DNA of 64,000 nt from Serratia sp. AKBS12 (GCF_024793895.1 NZ_JANUSB010000015.1:806001-870000); one strand, 5' to 3'; counted from the stretch's first letter, positions 48,055 to 57,117 are shown. Made by a program: numbers and translations. The notes: generated from the letters alone by a model not told the origin.

Positions 48055-48369
48055 ATGATTAAATGGTATGAAGAAAGCGACGCCGAAGTAAACCGCAATA
48101 TTGCCCTGATTACCGGAGAAAACCCGGACAAGTGGTATCCTTACGGCGGCGTTAAGGGTAAAGATTATTGCAAGAACCCCTCCGATGCCTGGCCGATTAT
48201 CTGCGCCCATAAAATCAGTCTGAACCCAGATAGCCACGGCGACAGCCCGCAGTGGCAAGCACGGATCTGCTCTGCGGACGGCGAATGGCTGGCCGACAGC
48301 AGCAGCCCGTTGCGTGCAGCGATGATCTGTTTTCTGCTCAGTCAGCAAAATCAGGAGATCACGCGTTAA
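48055..48369 (+). CDS. phage NinX-like DUF2591 protein
   Basis: The 104-residue protein has the pattern DYCKNPSDAWPIICAHKISL, then SPLRAAMICFLLSQQ at the C-terminus, typical of DUF2591 proteins that include phage NinX. Such genes are usually found in lambdoid nin regions. A stand-alone copy here, without other phage genes except the next small one, is probably a domesticated phage relic. Its function is unknown. Confidence 0.72.
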   Translation: MIKWYEESDAEVNRNIALITGENPDKWYPYGGVKGKDYCKNPSDAWPIICAHKISLNPDSHGDSPQWQARICSADGEWLADSSSPLRAAMICFLLSQQNQEITR

Positions 48370-48441
48370 GTGCCCATTACTGATGACCGATTAATGTTTT
48401 CCATAATCTGACAACGGAACTGTCTTTGGCGGAGCCTGTTT

Positions 48442-48678
48442 ATGAAGCGCATTATCAAAGGTGACAAAAACCTCTCTCATCTGGTGGTTGCCCATGCGGC
48501 AATTGACCGACACGCCGAAAGTTTCGGTCAGCGCCGGCAGGGCTGGCCCTCAACCTATCTGGTTAAATATCAAAATGACCGCGTGGCGGTTGAAGTAGTG
48601 ACCCGCCGCCAGTCTTATGTGGCAACCCTGATGATAGGTGCGCGCAATCTGAGCAAACTGTGCGATCTGCCTGGCTGA
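48442..48678 (+). CDS. DUF4060-like small protein
   Basis: The 78-residue protein (MKRIIKGDKNLSHLVVAHAA onward) has the core VAVEVVTRRQSYVATLM, which resembles the DUF4060 family of short phage-associated proteins. GGAG precedes the ATG. It follows the NinX-like gene by 72 bases in the same direction, so both may come from one prophage remnant. The function is unknown. Confidence 0.6.
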   Translation: MKRIIKGDKNLSHLVVAHAAIDRHAESFGQRRQGWPSTYLVKYQNDRVAVEVVTRRQSYVATLMIGARNLSKLCDLPG

Positions 48679-48853
48679 TAGCCGCTCAAAGTTTCCGCAA
48701 TTCCTGCCCATACCTGCGCCGGGAGCATAGCCTGTCCGGCGCTAACCCTTGATGCTCACGGGGTTAAGTGTTAAAAAGCCGCCCGCAGATACTTTTTTTG
48801 ACTGGCGAAATCTTGTGCAGTGATGGCAAGGCCTTTTGCCATATGAGGACAAG

Positions 48854-50230
48854 ATGGGCGACCAGCAGCAGGATACCCCGCTAAAACGCGGCTTGAAAAA
48901 CAGACATATACAACTCATCGCCTTGGGGGGTGCCATTGGTACCGGGCTATTTCTCGGTATTGCCCAGACCATTAAAATGGCGGGGCCTTCGGTATTGCTT
49001 GGTTATGCCATTGGCGGCTTTATTGCCTTTTTGATCATGCGTCAGTTGGGGGAAATGGTAGTGGAAGAGCCGGTCGCCGGTTCATTCAGCCATTTTGCCT
49101 ATAAATACTGGGGTGACTTTGCCGGTTTCCTGTCAGGCTGGAACTACTGGGCGATGTTTATCCTGGTCGGTATGGCGGAACTGACGGCGGTGGGGATCTA
49201 TATTCAGTACTGGTGGCCGGAAATTCCAACCTGGGCGTCGGCTGCGGCGTTCTTTGTGCTGATCAATCTGATCAATCTGGTCAACGTGCGCATTTATGGC
49301 GAAACCGAATTCTGGTTTGCCATTATCAAGGTGGCGGCCATCATGGGCATGATTGTGTTCGGCGCCTATCTGCTGGCCAGCGGCAGCGGTGGTCCGGAAG
49401 CCGATATCAGTAATCTGTGGGCGCAAGGTGGGTTCTTTCCGCATGGGGTCATGGGGTTGGTCATGGCGATGGCGGTGATCATGTTTTCGTTCGGCGGGTT
49501 GGAAATGGTGGGCATTACCGCCGCCGAAGCTGCCGATCCGCGCCATAGCATCCCCAAAGCCACCAATCAGGTGGTGTACCGCATACTGATCTTCTATATT
49601 GGCTCGCTGACCGTGCTGCTGTCGCTGTATCCCTGGGGCAAGGTGGTGGAGGGTGGCAGCCCGTTCGTGATGATTTTCCACGCGCTGAATAGCAATCTGG
49701 TGGCGACCCTGCTCAACGTGGTGGTGCTGACGGCGGCTCTGTCGGTTTACAATAGCGGGGTGTATGCCAATAGCCGTATGCTGTTCGGCCTGGCGACACA
49801 AGGCAATGCGCCAAAGGTGCTGACGCGTGTCAACCCACGCGGCGTACCGGTCTTGTCAATTGCGCTATCGGCGCTGGTGACTTCGATTGGCGTGCTGATC
49901 AACTATGTGATGCCCGGCAAGGCGTTTGAATTGCTGATGGCGTTGGTGGTTTCAACGCTGGTGATCAATTGGGTGATGATCTGTCTGGCGCACCTGAAGT
50001 TCCGTGCGGCCAAGAATCGGCAGGGCGTTATTCCACATTTCAAGGCTTTCTGGTATCCGTTCGGCAACTATCTGTGCCTGACGTTTTTGGCGATGATCCT
50101 GGTTATCATGTATCTCACCGACGGTATCCGTATTTCGGTGTTACTGATCCCGGTGTGGATCGGGCTGTTGTGGCTCGGGTTCACGCTGACGCGGCGCAAA
50201 ACCGGCAACCGGCCACAGCGTAGGCGTTAA
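48854..50230 (+). CDS. aromatic amino-acid permease (PheP/AroP type, APC superfamily)
   Basis: The 458-residue, 12-span APC transporter has the amino-acid permease entry motif KRGLKNRHIQLIALGGAIGT with GLFLG and the conserved MRQLGEMVVEEPVAGSFSHF, then GFLSGWNYWAMF and FSFGGLEMVGITAAEAADP. Identity is high to both E. coli PheP (same length) and AroP. The stretch WAMFILVGMAELTAVGIYIQ is PheP-like while the N-terminus is AroP-like, so I leave the symbol blank. It should import phenylalanine and possibly tyrosine and tryptophan with protons. I chose the ATG at 48854 behind AGGAC. Confidence 0.9.
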   Translation: MGDQQQDTPLKRGLKNRHIQLIALGGAIGTGLFLGIAQTIKMAGPSVLLGYAIGGFIAFLIMRQLGEMVVEEPVAGSFSHFAYKYWGDFAGFLSGWNYWAMFILVGMAELTAVGIYIQYWWPEIPTWASAAAFFVLINLINLVNVRIYGETEFWFAIIKVAAIMGMIVFGAYLLASGSGGPEADISNLWAQGGFFPHGVMGLVMAMAVIMFSFGGLEMVGITAAEAADPRHSIPKATNQVVYRILIFYIGSLTVLLSLYPWGKVVEGGSPFVMIFHALNSNLVATLLNVVVLTAALSVYNSGVYANSRMLFGLATQGNAPKVLTRVNPRGVPVLSIALSALVTSIGVLINYVMPGKAFELLMALVVSTLVINWVMICLAHLKFRAAKNRQGVIPHFKAFWYPFGNYLCLTFLAMILVIMYLTDGIRISVLLIPVWIGLLWLGFTLTRRKTGNRPQRRR

Positions 50231-50241
50231 TGCCGTATCAG

Positions 50242-50266
50242 GGAGGCGCGGCAGCGCCTCCTTGTT
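50242..50266 (+). terminator. intrinsic terminator after permease gene
   Basis: GGAGGCGC-GGCA-GCGCCTCC followed by TTGTT, 12 bases after the stop. Confidence 0.7.
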
Positions 50267-50269
50267 GAT

Positions 50270-50560
50270 CTAGCCGCGCGGCATAAAGGCGTTGCCGGTA
50301 TCCGCTCGATCGCGGCCCAGCATCTTCCTGCACAGCAGCAACAGGGTAGTGATGATGTCAATGGCTACTACGCTGAGCATCAGCAACCCCAGAACAAAAA
50401 AGCTCACCATCGCTGCGAACAGTACCGCCAGTGGCGCCGGTATGCGCAGGCGTCGCAGCTTCATCGTAGCGTACATTTTCCAATACTGGACTTGCGCCAG
50501 CATCGCGCTGCGAATTCGGCTCATACGGACGCGCGATTTGCGTGATGTAGAACGGCCCAT
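50270..50560 (-). CDS. hypothetical small basic membrane protein
   Basis: The 96-residue protein has a strongly basic N-terminal region (GRSTSRKSRVRMSRIRSAML), about 35 hydrophobic residues that could form one long or two short membrane helices (LAVLFAAMVSFFVLGLLMLS onward) and a polar tail. AAGGAG five bases before the ATG supports it as a real gene. I do not recognise a family. Confidence 0.65.
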   Translation of the reverse strand: MGRSTSRKSRVRMSRIRSAMLAQVQYWKMYATMKLRRLRIPAPLAVLFAAMVSFFVLGLLMLSVVAIDIITTLLLLCRKMLGRDRADTGNAFMPRG

Positions 50561-50768
50561 AACTTCTCCTTTATTGATTGTCCTGACAAGTAAAACATAA
50601 AGTTCTTAAGAGATGCTTAACAGGCTCTTGGCGGCCGTTGCTTTCTCACAGCAACTCAGACAACGGGATAAGCGAAAAGGTCAGCGCGGCTGAGCACTGT
50701 TTTCCACGCGTCAAAACGACTAACTTGATAGGGTGAGAATCGTTTCCCTGTGAGGTTGCTCAAACAGC

Positions 50769-51764
50769 ATGAACAAGAACACCAATCGTTATTATGATGC
50801 CAGCAAGGCGCACCATACGCCGCAGGGTTTTCGCAATCCGGAACCGTCGCAGCGTCAGGAGGGCGATCTGCGCCGCTGGCAGGATGAGCGGAAAAAACTG
50901 GGTCTGCCAAAGCCCCCGAGCGAGGGCTATCAGCAGTTCACCGCCAACTGGTGGCAGCAAGCCGATCTCGGCGGCGAACAGGATTGTATCTGGTGGTTGG
51001 GGCACGCCAGCATATTGTTGCGTCTGGGCGGGCGTTATGTGCTGATAGATCCGGTGCTGTCGCCACGCGCCTCACCGCTGAGCTTCTATGGCCCCAAACG
51101 CCGCACCCCGCCGCCGCTGACGGTCCGGCAATTGCCGGCGGTGGATGTGGTGCTGATATCGCATAACCACTATGACCATCTGGACCGCCGCACGGTACGT
51201 CAGCTGGCCCGGCGTTTTCCGCAGGCGACGTTCATTGTGCCACTGGGGCTGAAAGACTGGTTTCGCCGCTATCGCTTCGCGCGGGTAGAGGAACTGGATT
51301 GGTGGGATAGTCTGTCAGTGGGTGAAATGACATTTCACGCTACGCCGGCACGCCACTGGAGCATGCGTTCGCTTTGGGATCGTAATCGTTCATTATGGTG
51401 TGGTTGGGTGATCCATCATCCGTCACTGCGGTTTTATTTCTCCGGTGACAGTGGCTATTCCGAGCGGTTGGCAGAGATTGGTGACCGGTTGGGGCCATTC
51501 GAGGTGGCAGCGCTGCCGATTGGCGCTTATGCACCACGCTGGTTCATGCAAGAGCAACATATGGATCCACAACAATCGGTAAAACTGTATCAGCAATTAA
51601 AACAGCCGCGGGTTATTCCTATTCATTGGGGCGTATTTGAATTAGCTGATGAATCGCTGGATGATCCTCCACGGCAACTGGCATTGGCATTGAGCGACGC
51701 CGGCCTACGGCAGCATCAGTTTGAGCCGCTGAAGATTGGCCAGCGTATTGAGCTGACGCGTTAA
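50769..51764 (+). CDS. MBL-fold metallohydrolase of the NAPE-PLD/RomA type
   Basis: The 331-residue protein carries the metallo-beta-lactamase zinc motif SHNHYDHLD (H132, H134, D136, H137), GDSGYSE and the downstream histidine IPIHWGVF. The leading WLGHASILLRLGGRYVLIDP and the block PARHWSMRSLWDRNRSLWCG are typical of the N-acyl-phosphatidylethanolamine phospholipase D branch, which also contains Enterobacter RomA. A lipid phosphodiesterase role is therefore likely but unproven. No signal peptide is visible. Confidence 0.82.
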   Translation: MNKNTNRYYDASKAHHTPQGFRNPEPSQRQEGDLRRWQDERKKLGLPKPPSEGYQQFTANWWQQADLGGEQDCIWWLGHASILLRLGGRYVLIDPVLSPRASPLSFYGPKRRTPPPLTVRQLPAVDVVLISHNHYDHLDRRTVRQLARRFPQATFIVPLGLKDWFRRYRFARVEELDWWDSLSVGEMTFHATPARHWSMRSLWDRNRSLWCGWVIHHPSLRFYFSGDSGYSERLAEIGDRLGPFEVAALPIGAYAPRWFMQEQHMDPQQSVKLYQQLKQPRVIPIHWGVFELADESLDDPPRQLALALSDAGLRQHQFEPLKIGQRIELTR

Positions 51765-52537
51765 TCACCAGGCGTGAAACAGGGCGGTGGTCAAGCGCCG
51801 CCGCTCGATAAACAAGGGCTTCGACGCCAACGTGCGAGGCGCTGGCTCGCCAGGTCAATGGCTGGTTTCGACGCTGTCGGCCGGCTGTTGCGTCAAAATC
51901 TGCGCGCTAACGATAATATCCGCTAGCCCACAATATTGTGCCGGATTAATAATATCGTTTTTATTCAAAAATAAGCAGAAATATATTTTTGACCCCTAAT
52001 GGGATTAATTAAATCCCGCGCTTCGCTGCGTTGCCGATATTCCACGTTGCCTGCGCCGTGATGGTGCAATCTTTCGTCAGCTGGTCGCCGACTGCACCAG
52101 AATGCAGCGAGTAGGCCTTTGGCAAAACGGCTGTCATGCCCATGCAACACGCTTGTAGCATCAATGTGATAGTTCATCGGCTGAGCGGTTCTGATTTTTC
52201 TTACCCGTTCATCGTTATACAAATGATGCATATGAAATTTCATATGGCTTCAAAAATTTTAACGGTTCAGGCGCCGAAGGGCGCTATATGCCACCGCTGA
52301 TAAGTCTCGAGTGGTTGAAAGTTTTGTTAAATTTCAGGCAGGGCGCGGAGTGTAGCGCGGCGTCTTTACAAAGCAGAAAATAGAGAGAGCTTCAATAGAT
52401 TTTAGTCTATTTATGCGCTTGTTGCTCTCGACCGTTTCAATTATGTGCGACACGTCCACCGGTGATTAAAAATGGCTTGCCATTGAATACAGAGTATGTG
52501 ATAACGCATCTGGGTAAAACGAGGTACAGTTCTGTAT
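51765..52537. other. gene-poor interval with palindromes upstream of yobF
   Basis: I see no supported gene in these 773 bases. Two perfect palindromes stand out: CACAATATTGTG at 51929-51940 and CATATGAAATTTCATATG at 52229-52246. A minus-strand frame of 92 codons (51965-52243) starts at the second palindrome, but its composition and product do not look protein-like. The yobF-cspC promoter presumably lies in the last 150 bases. Confidence 0.45.
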
Positions 52538-52654
52538 ATGTGTGGCATTTTCAGTAAAGAAGTTCTGAGTAAAGACGTTAGCGTTGAATACCGCTTCTCT
52601 GCCGATCCTTATCTTAGTGCCTCAAGCAGTAACGACTCTAGTTTGTCTATGTAA
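52538..52654 (+). CDS. yobF: YobF, small stress-associated protein upstream of cspC
   Basis: The 38-residue product begins [20 protein letters not shown] and continues [18 protein letters not shown]. It aligns with E. coli YobF (47 residues), which begins identically and is co-transcribed with cspC. The copy here is shorter at the C-terminus. YobF accumulates on heat shock in E. coli; its function is unknown. The cspC start is 41 bases downstream. Confidence 0.93.
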   Translation: MCGIFSKEVLSKDVSVEYRFSADPYLSASSSNDSSLSM

Positions 52655-52695
52655 CGCCTCCGGGCGGTTTAAACAATCCAAAGGAAATACTCAAG

Positions 52696-52905
52696 ATGGC
52701 AAAGATCAAAGGTCAAGTTAAGTGGTTCAACGAGTCTAAAGGTTTCGGTTTCATCACCCCGGCTGACGGCAGCAAAGACGTGTTCGTACACTTCTCTGCA
52801 ATCCAGGGTAACGGCTTCAAAACCCTGGCTGAAGGCCAGAACGTTGAGTTCGAAATCCAAGATGGCCAGAAAGGTCCATCAGCAGTAAACGTTACTGCTA
52901 TCTAA
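52696..52905 (+). CDS. cspC: cold-shock-family RNA chaperone CspC
   Basis: The 69-residue OB-fold protein differs from E. coli CspC at essentially one position near the end. It has RNP1 KGFGFI and RNP2 VFVHF. CspC is constitutive, stabilises rpoS and other mRNAs and melts RNA structure. It is preceded by AAGGAAA and closed by a strong terminator. It is in an operon with yobF. Confidence 0.97.
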   Translation: MAKIKGQVKWFNESKGFGFITPADGSKDVFVHFSAIQGNGFKTLAEGQNVEFEIQDGQKGPSAVNVTAI

Positions 52906-52921
52906 TCAGCGTCAGCTGTAC

Positions 52922-52956
52922 AAAAAGCCCGCCTCCGTGCGGGCTTTTTCGTTTTT
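52922..52956 (+). terminator. intrinsic terminator of yobF-cspC
   Basis: AAAAAGCCCGC-CTCCGT-GCGGGCTTTTT is an 11-base perfect stem followed by CGTTTTT. It also has A/T tails suited to the convergent gene on the minus strand. Confidence 0.93.
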
Positions 52957-52958
52957 AC

Positions 52959-53672
52959 TCAGTTGGTAATGATAATTCCGGCGTATTGATTACGCCCCTT
53001 GATGCCTGGATGCGCTGGGTCCTGCGCTCTACGATGGCTGTTACGGCGAAAACTGGTGTATTTGAAGCGCTGTGGCTGCTGTGGATCGTGATTTAACGTA
53101 CAAATGGTACAACTGCCTGCATTGTCGACTGCGGCGAACCCCAGGTTGCGCAATTTGTATTGGGCTATTGCTGTCAAATCAAGGTGGCGTGTCTGCGGGC
53201 TGATTAATTTTGCCGGCAAGGACAAGCGCTGCTGAAACAGTTCAACCAGTTCCTGATTGACTTGATAACAACAGGCGCCGGCCGCCGGACCAATCGCCGC
53301 CACCCAGGCGCTGGTCGAATCGTCCTGCTCGATACGTGCCGCCATGTGCTCGAGAATACCATCAAGCAATCCTCGCCAACCGGCATGTACAACGCCAATG
53401 GCGCTGCCGTCGCGCCGGCTGAAGATCACCGGCAGGCAATCGGCGGTAAGCACGCTGAGCAGAATGCCCGGCTGAGCGGTATATAAGCCGTCGGCGTCGC
53501 CACAGGCTTGGGCTGGCTGGTTAACATCAACGATGCGAGTGCCATGCACCTGCCTTTTTTCCGGCTGCGTGTCACGGTAGTGTTGCAAGTCCGTCGGCAG
53601 TAGGGCGCTTTTATTGCCAAAACCGTGCCGAATGGCAGGAATGGCGCTGAGTAACGCAGAATAGTCAGTCAT
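52959..53672 (-). CDS. laccase-domain (YfiH/PgeF family) protein
   Basis: The 237-residue protein has the three metal ligands of the YfiH family: H43 (RQVHGTRI), C79 (TADCLPVI) and H96 (VVHAGWRG). It also has the conserved GPAAGACCYQV and CTICTL segments. Relatives act as peptidoglycan-editing factor or as purine nucleoside phosphorylase/adenosine deaminase; the older label is polyphenol oxidase. This copy is not at the yfiH position beside rluD, so it is likely a paralog. The C-terminal TSFRRNSHRRAQ departs from the usual SYRRDG motif, a possible functional difference. Confidence 0.85.
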   Translation of the reverse strand: MTDYSALLSAIPAIRHGFGNKSALLPTDLQHYRDTQPEKRQVHGTRIVDVNQPAQACGDADGLYTAQPGILLSVLTADCLPVIFSRRDGSAIGVVHAGWRGLLDGILEHMAARIEQDDSTSAWVAAIGPAAGACCYQVNQELVELFQQRLSLPAKLISPQTRHLDLTAIAQYKLRNLGFAAVDNAGSCTICTLNHDPQQPQRFKYTSFRRNSHRRAQDPAHPGIKGRNQYAGIIITN

Positions 53673-53889
53673 AACTGATGATTAACCTGTGTTGAGGCGA
53701 AGCTGACAGTGTATACCCTGCGATTGCCGCTGACACGGCTCTTGCCGGTGATTGGATGATTTATTGGTGTCGTCCGACGCTGCACGGCCTGTGTCGCTGT
53801 TGCTGCGCAGAGCGGCGTTGGGATGCGCCTTGCATCGACTCGCCGGCTTATTTAGACTAGCCGCGCCGCATTTCTCTGGAACTCAATAC

Positions 53890-54708
53890 ATGTCTTATCT
53901 TTGCCCCTTATGCCATCACGTTCTCCATTTCACCGCCCCGCAGTGGCGCTGTGAGAATAACCATCAGTTCGATTGCGCAAGGGAAGGTTACGTTAATCTA
54001 TTGCCGGTGCAGCATAAGCGGTCGAAACAGCCTGGAGACAGCGTTGAAATGATGCAGGCGCGCCGCGCGTTTCTCGACGGCGGTTTTTATCAGCCCTTGC
54101 AGCAGCGGGTCGCCGAACTGCTGGATAACGCGCTCGGCAGCGATGCGCAGGCCTTGCTGGATATCGGCTGTGGCGAAGGCTATTACACCGCGGCGGTGGC
54201 GCAGAGGCTCAATCAGGCGCGAGCAATGCGTATCTATGGCCTGGACGTGGCGAAGGTGGCGGTCCGTTATGCTGCCAAACGCTATCCGACGGTGTCGTTC
54301 TGCGTGGCCTCCAGCCATCGGCTACCTTTCGCCGACGCGTCGCTGGATGCGGTGTTGCGCATCTACGCTCCTTGCAAAGGGCAGGAACTGGCCAGGGTGG
54401 TGCGGCCGGGTGGGGTGGTTGTGACGGTGTCACCAGGGCCGCGGCACCTATATCAGTTAAAAGAGATTATTTATCAAGAGGTTCAATTACATGCTGAACA
54501 GGATGAGCAACTGCCCGGTTTTGACACGGTGCGCAATGAGTCACTAGCCTATCCGATGCAGTTATCGGGCGCACAGGCGGCAAATCTACTGCAAATGACG
54601 CCTTTCGCCTGGCGAGCCTCGCTAGAGACGCAACGGCAACTGGCGGCCAGCGCCAGCTTCGCCTGTGAGACCGATTTTGCCATCAGCGTGTATCGCCGTC
54701 ACGCCTGA
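53890..54708 (+). CDS. rlmA: 23S rRNA (guanine-745-N1) methyltransferase RlmA
   Basis: The 272-residue enzyme matches E. coli RlmA (269). An N-terminal zinc finger (C5, C8, C21, H25 in [11 protein letters not shown] and [10 protein letters not shown]) leads to a Rossmann SAM-binding domain with [39 protein letters not shown] and [13 protein letters not shown] follow. It methylates G745 of 23S rRNA in helix 35. A longer in-frame extension upstream is rejected on alignment. It lies between cspC and mntP as in E. coli. Confidence 0.95.
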   Translation: MSYLCPLCHHVLHFTAPQWRCENNHQFDCAREGYVNLLPVQHKRSKQPGDSVEMMQARRAFLDGGFYQPLQQRVAELLDNALGSDAQALLDIGCGEGYYTAAVAQRLNQARAMRIYGLDVAKVAVRYAAKRYPTVSFCVASSHRLPFADASLDAVLRIYAPCKGQELARVVRPGGVVVTVSPGPRHLYQLKEIIYQEVQLHAEQDEQLPGFDTVRNESLAYPMQLSGAQAANLLQMTPFAWRASLETQRQLAASASFACETDFAISVYRRHA

Positions 54709-54711
54709 GAT

Positions 54712-54742
54712 AAAAAAAAACCTGCCAGCGGCAGGTTTTTTT
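54712..54742. terminator. bidirectional terminator between rlmA and mntP
   Basis: The stem CCTGCC-AGC-GGCAGG is flanked by nine A and seven T, so it can end both convergent transcripts. Confidence 0.9.
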
Positions 54743-54756
54743 GCCCACAGTACGCA

Positions 54757-55326
54757 CTAGGCGAGGTAGCCAAGGTGCTCAAGCAGAATATTGCCGCCGA
54801 TGCCAATCAGCACTACGCCGCCGATAATCTCCGCCCGCTTGCCCAGCAGCGGGCCGATAAAGCGGCCAAGCATCATGCCGAGGGTGGCCATGATCATCGT
54901 TGCGCAGCCAATCGCCATAGCGGTATGAACAATATTGACCTGCAGGAAGGCCAGGCCAACGCCGATGGCCATCGCGTCCAGGCTGGTGGCAATGGCGGTG
55001 GCAACCAGTAGCCAGAAACCGTGCTGTTTCACCTTGACGGTTTCCTGTTGACGGTTACGAACCCCTTCAATAATCATACGCATGCCGAGAATGAACAGCA
55101 GGCTGAAGGCAACCCAGTGATCCCATTCCATGATGTACTGACTGGCAAACAGGCCCAGCGCCCAGCCGATGAGCGGGGTAATGGCTTCGATAACGCCAAA
55201 AATGAGTCCGGTGCGGAGTGCTTCGCGAAAACGCGGTTGATGCAGGCTGGCACCTTTGCCGATTGACGCAGCAAACGCGTCCATAGACATGCCAAAAGCC
55301 AGAATGAGTGTTGCGGAAAGATTCAT
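54757..55326 (-). CDS. mntP: manganese efflux pump MntP
   Basis: The 189-residue, six-span protein matches E. coli MntP (YebN, 188). It contains [18 protein letters not shown] and [20 protein letters not shown], the two repeats with membrane aspartates needed for Mn2+ export. It is controlled at the RNA level by the yybP-ykoY element directly upstream. The start at 55326 ([11 protein letters not shown]) fits the family; the 18-codon upstream extension is within the leader. Confidence 0.95.
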   Translation of the reverse strand: MNLSATLILAFGMSMDAFAASIGKGASLHQPRFREALRTGLIFGVIEAITPLIGWALGLFASQYIMEWDHWVAFSLLFILGMRMIIEGVRNRQQETVKVKQHGFWLLVATAIATSLDAMAIGVGLAFLQVNIVHTAMAIGCATMIMATLGMMLGRFIGPLLGKRAEIIGGVVLIGIGGNILLEHLGYLA

Positions 55327-55357
55327 GTGAAATAGCCTCGGCCGGGCGGCTCCATAT

Positions 55358-55525
55358 ACACGTAACCCACCCCCAACCAAACGACGGAGTTACGTGTCTA
55401 TGGTCTCGCCAACCTTACCTGGCTGCCCGCACCACGTTTCGGACTGCAAAACGAGTATGTTGATACGGGCGTTTCTGACAAATACTATTCAGAAACCGGC
55501 TACTCCCCAATGACGGGCGCAACCT
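55358..55525 (-). ncRNA. yybP-ykoY-type manganese riboswitch in mntP leader
   Basis: Read on the minus strand, the leader has the two hallmark loops of this class: TTGGGGAGTAGCCGG (complement of 55496-55510) and GGCGAGACC (complement of 55402-55410). Pairing segments between them form the three-way aptamer that traps Mn2+. Downstream, ACACGTAAC and GTTACGTGT (55389-55397 with 55358-55366) form a nine-base stem just before the ribosome-binding region and are a likely expression platform. E. coli mntP carries the same riboswitch class. Confidence 0.85.
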
Positions 55526-55660
55526 TAGCATATTATTTTTCCCGGATACAACCATTAATTGCAATGCACTGGCTTTAATGAAAGTGAGAATTGTTTTCAT
55601 TGCTATTGGTGCGTCAAAAATATAAGCGGTAGTGGCAATCTTATTGTGGAAATAATAAAC

Positions 55661-55703
55661 AAAAAAAGGCAGCGTTACTAATGGATTAAACTACCTCGCT
55701 GCC
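55661..55703 (-). terminator. intrinsic terminator of yobD
   Basis: On the minus strand GGCAGCG (55703-55697) pairs with CGCTGCC (55674-55668) and is followed by seven T. It separates yobD from the mntP riboswitch transcript. Confidence 0.8.
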
Positions 55704-55728
55704 ATCAGGAAGGTTGCTTCTCGATGGG

Positions 55729-56199
55729 CTAGCTTTTTATTGATTGATTTTCAACAAAAAAATTATAAATACGTTCCAGGTCGTCTAGCTGGGTAACCTG
55801 TATCAATAAGCGACGTTTCTCCAAATCGATGGCTAAAACGCCATCCTCGGACAAATTCATGGCTTTAATTCGCCGATATTGAATAAAGGCATTGGCATAA
55901 TAAAAACCCTGCGTTTTGAATAACAATTTGGGCCAGCGAATATAGGAAATATAAACGGCAACCAACGCCAGAGATATTAATAACCATGTCGTCAGCGGTT
56001 CACCGTGGTCGACGATATTGCGGTACACCAGAATGCCCAGCAGCACGACAAAAATCAGACAGTCGATGCGGTTGCTACGCTTGAGTTGAACCTTGAGCAG
56101 CGTCGCGCCGCGCATTTTGTCCATGCCGAACTCGTCATACAGCGCATACAGCAGCAACAGCACGATAAACACCATGATGGCAATGTCCGTCAGCGACAT
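55729..56199 (-). CDS. yobD: YobD, DUF986 membrane protein
   Basis: The 156-residue inner-membrane protein matches E. coli YobD (152), with three membrane spans and the conserved cytoplasmic segment [20 protein letters not shown], then [10 protein letters not shown]. The function is unknown. Its position after manZ is conserved, but a terminator sits between, so it may need read-through or its own promoter. The ATG at 56199 is fixed by the family start MSLTDIAIM. Confidence 0.93.
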   Translation of the reverse strand: MSLTDIAIMVFIVLLLLYALYDEFGMDKMRGATLLKVQLKRSNRIDCLIFVVLLGILVYRNIVDHGEPLTTWLLISLALVAVYISYIRWPKLLFKTQGFYYANAFIQYRRIKAMNLSEDGVLAIDLEKRRLLIQVTQLDDLERIYNFFVENQSIKS

Positions 56200-56215
56200 C
56201 TTACAGCTCCACAGA

Positions 56216-56244
56216 TTAAAAAGCCGGGGGAGAGGCCCCCCGGC
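56216..56244 (-). terminator. intrinsic terminator of manXYZ
   Basis: On the minus strand GCCGGGGG-GCCTCT-CCCCCGGC is followed by TTTTTAAT, 13 bases after the manZ stop. Confidence 0.88.
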
Positions 56245-56256
56245 GGTCAAACGACG

Positions 56257-57102
56257 TTACACGCCCAGCAGGCCAATCCAGTAACCAAAAATACCGATCA
56301 CGAAGAAGCCCAGAATAATCCACAGCGCGTTGACTTTACGACGCAACAGCCACATACAGCCGAAGGTCAGCAACAGCGGGATCAGCCCCGGCATCAGTTG
56401 GTCAAGAATGGTTTGCACCGTCGTGACCGTGGTATGGCCAGTCTGGTCGGTAATTTTCGATACCACCAACGGGATATTGACGTGGGTCCACTTGTTAACC
56501 AGTGCCCCCATGACAAACAGGCCGAGAATCGACGCCCCTTCCGTCAGTTTTTGCAGGAAGCCACCGCCCATATCGTTGACGATATCGGCCCCTTTGCGAT
56601 AGCCATAGGCCACGCCATAGTAGCGCACCAGCAGGCGCACCAGGTTAAACAGCACAAAGAACAGAATCGGTCCGAGCAGGCTGCCGGTCAGGGCTATGCC
56701 GGCACCCAGCGCGGCAAATACCGGGCGCATGGTTCCCCAGAAAATCGGGTCGCCCACGCCGGCCAGTGGCCCCATCAGACCAACCTTGATGCCGTTGATC
56801 GCCGCATCGTCAATCGGCGCGCCGTTGGCACGTTGTTCTTCCATCGCCAGGGTGACGCCAAGGATCGGCGCGGCGACATAAGGGTGGGTATTGAAGAATT
56901 CTAGGTGGCGCTTGATCGCCTGTTTGCGATCGTCGTTGTTTTCCGGATAAAGGCGGCGGATCGCCGGCACCATCGAAAAACAGAAACCCAGCGCCTGCAT
57001 ACGTTCGAAGTTCCAGGAACCCTGGAACAGGTTCGAGCGCAGGAACACGCCGCGGATATCAGCCGGCGTCAGTTTCTTTTGAGCAGCAGTTGTATCAACC
57101 AT
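56257..57102 (-). CDS. manZ: mannose PTS permease subunit IID, ManZ
   Basis: The 281-residue IID membrane component is nearly identical to E. coli ManZ. Motifs are LTPADIRGVFLRSNLFQGSW, NGIKVGLMGPLAGVGDPIFW and GGGFLQKLTEGASILGLFVM. With ManY it forms the sugar channel for mannose, glucose, glucosamine and related sugars, and it serves as a receptor for some phages and bacteriocins. I chose the ATG at 57102 (MVDTTAAQKKL); the frame also allows an ATG three codons upstream. Confidence 0.97.
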   Translation of the reverse strand: MVDTTAAQKKLTPADIRGVFLRSNLFQGSWNFERMQALGFCFSMVPAIRRLYPENNDDRKQAIKRHLEFFNTHPYVAAPILGVTLAMEEQRANGAPIDDAAINGIKVGLMGPLAGVGDPIFWGTMRPVFAALGAGIALTGSLLGPILFFVLFNLVRLLVRYYGVAYGYRKGADIVNDMGGGFLQKLTEGASILGLFVMGALVNKWTHVNIPLVVSKITDQTGHTTVTTVQTILDQLMPGLIPLLLTFGCMWLLRRKVNALWIILGFFVIGIFGYWIGLLGV

Positions 57103-57117
57103 TTCTCTCACCTATTC

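Noticed and set aside
51965..52243. 92-codon minus-strand frame in the gap before yobF
   Set aside because: No ribosome-binding site, odd composition, and its start falls inside a perfect palindrome; more likely non-coding.
55415..55600. 61-codon minus-strand frame upstream of mntP
   Set aside because: Lies inside the riboswitch aptamer, so the reading frame is incidental.
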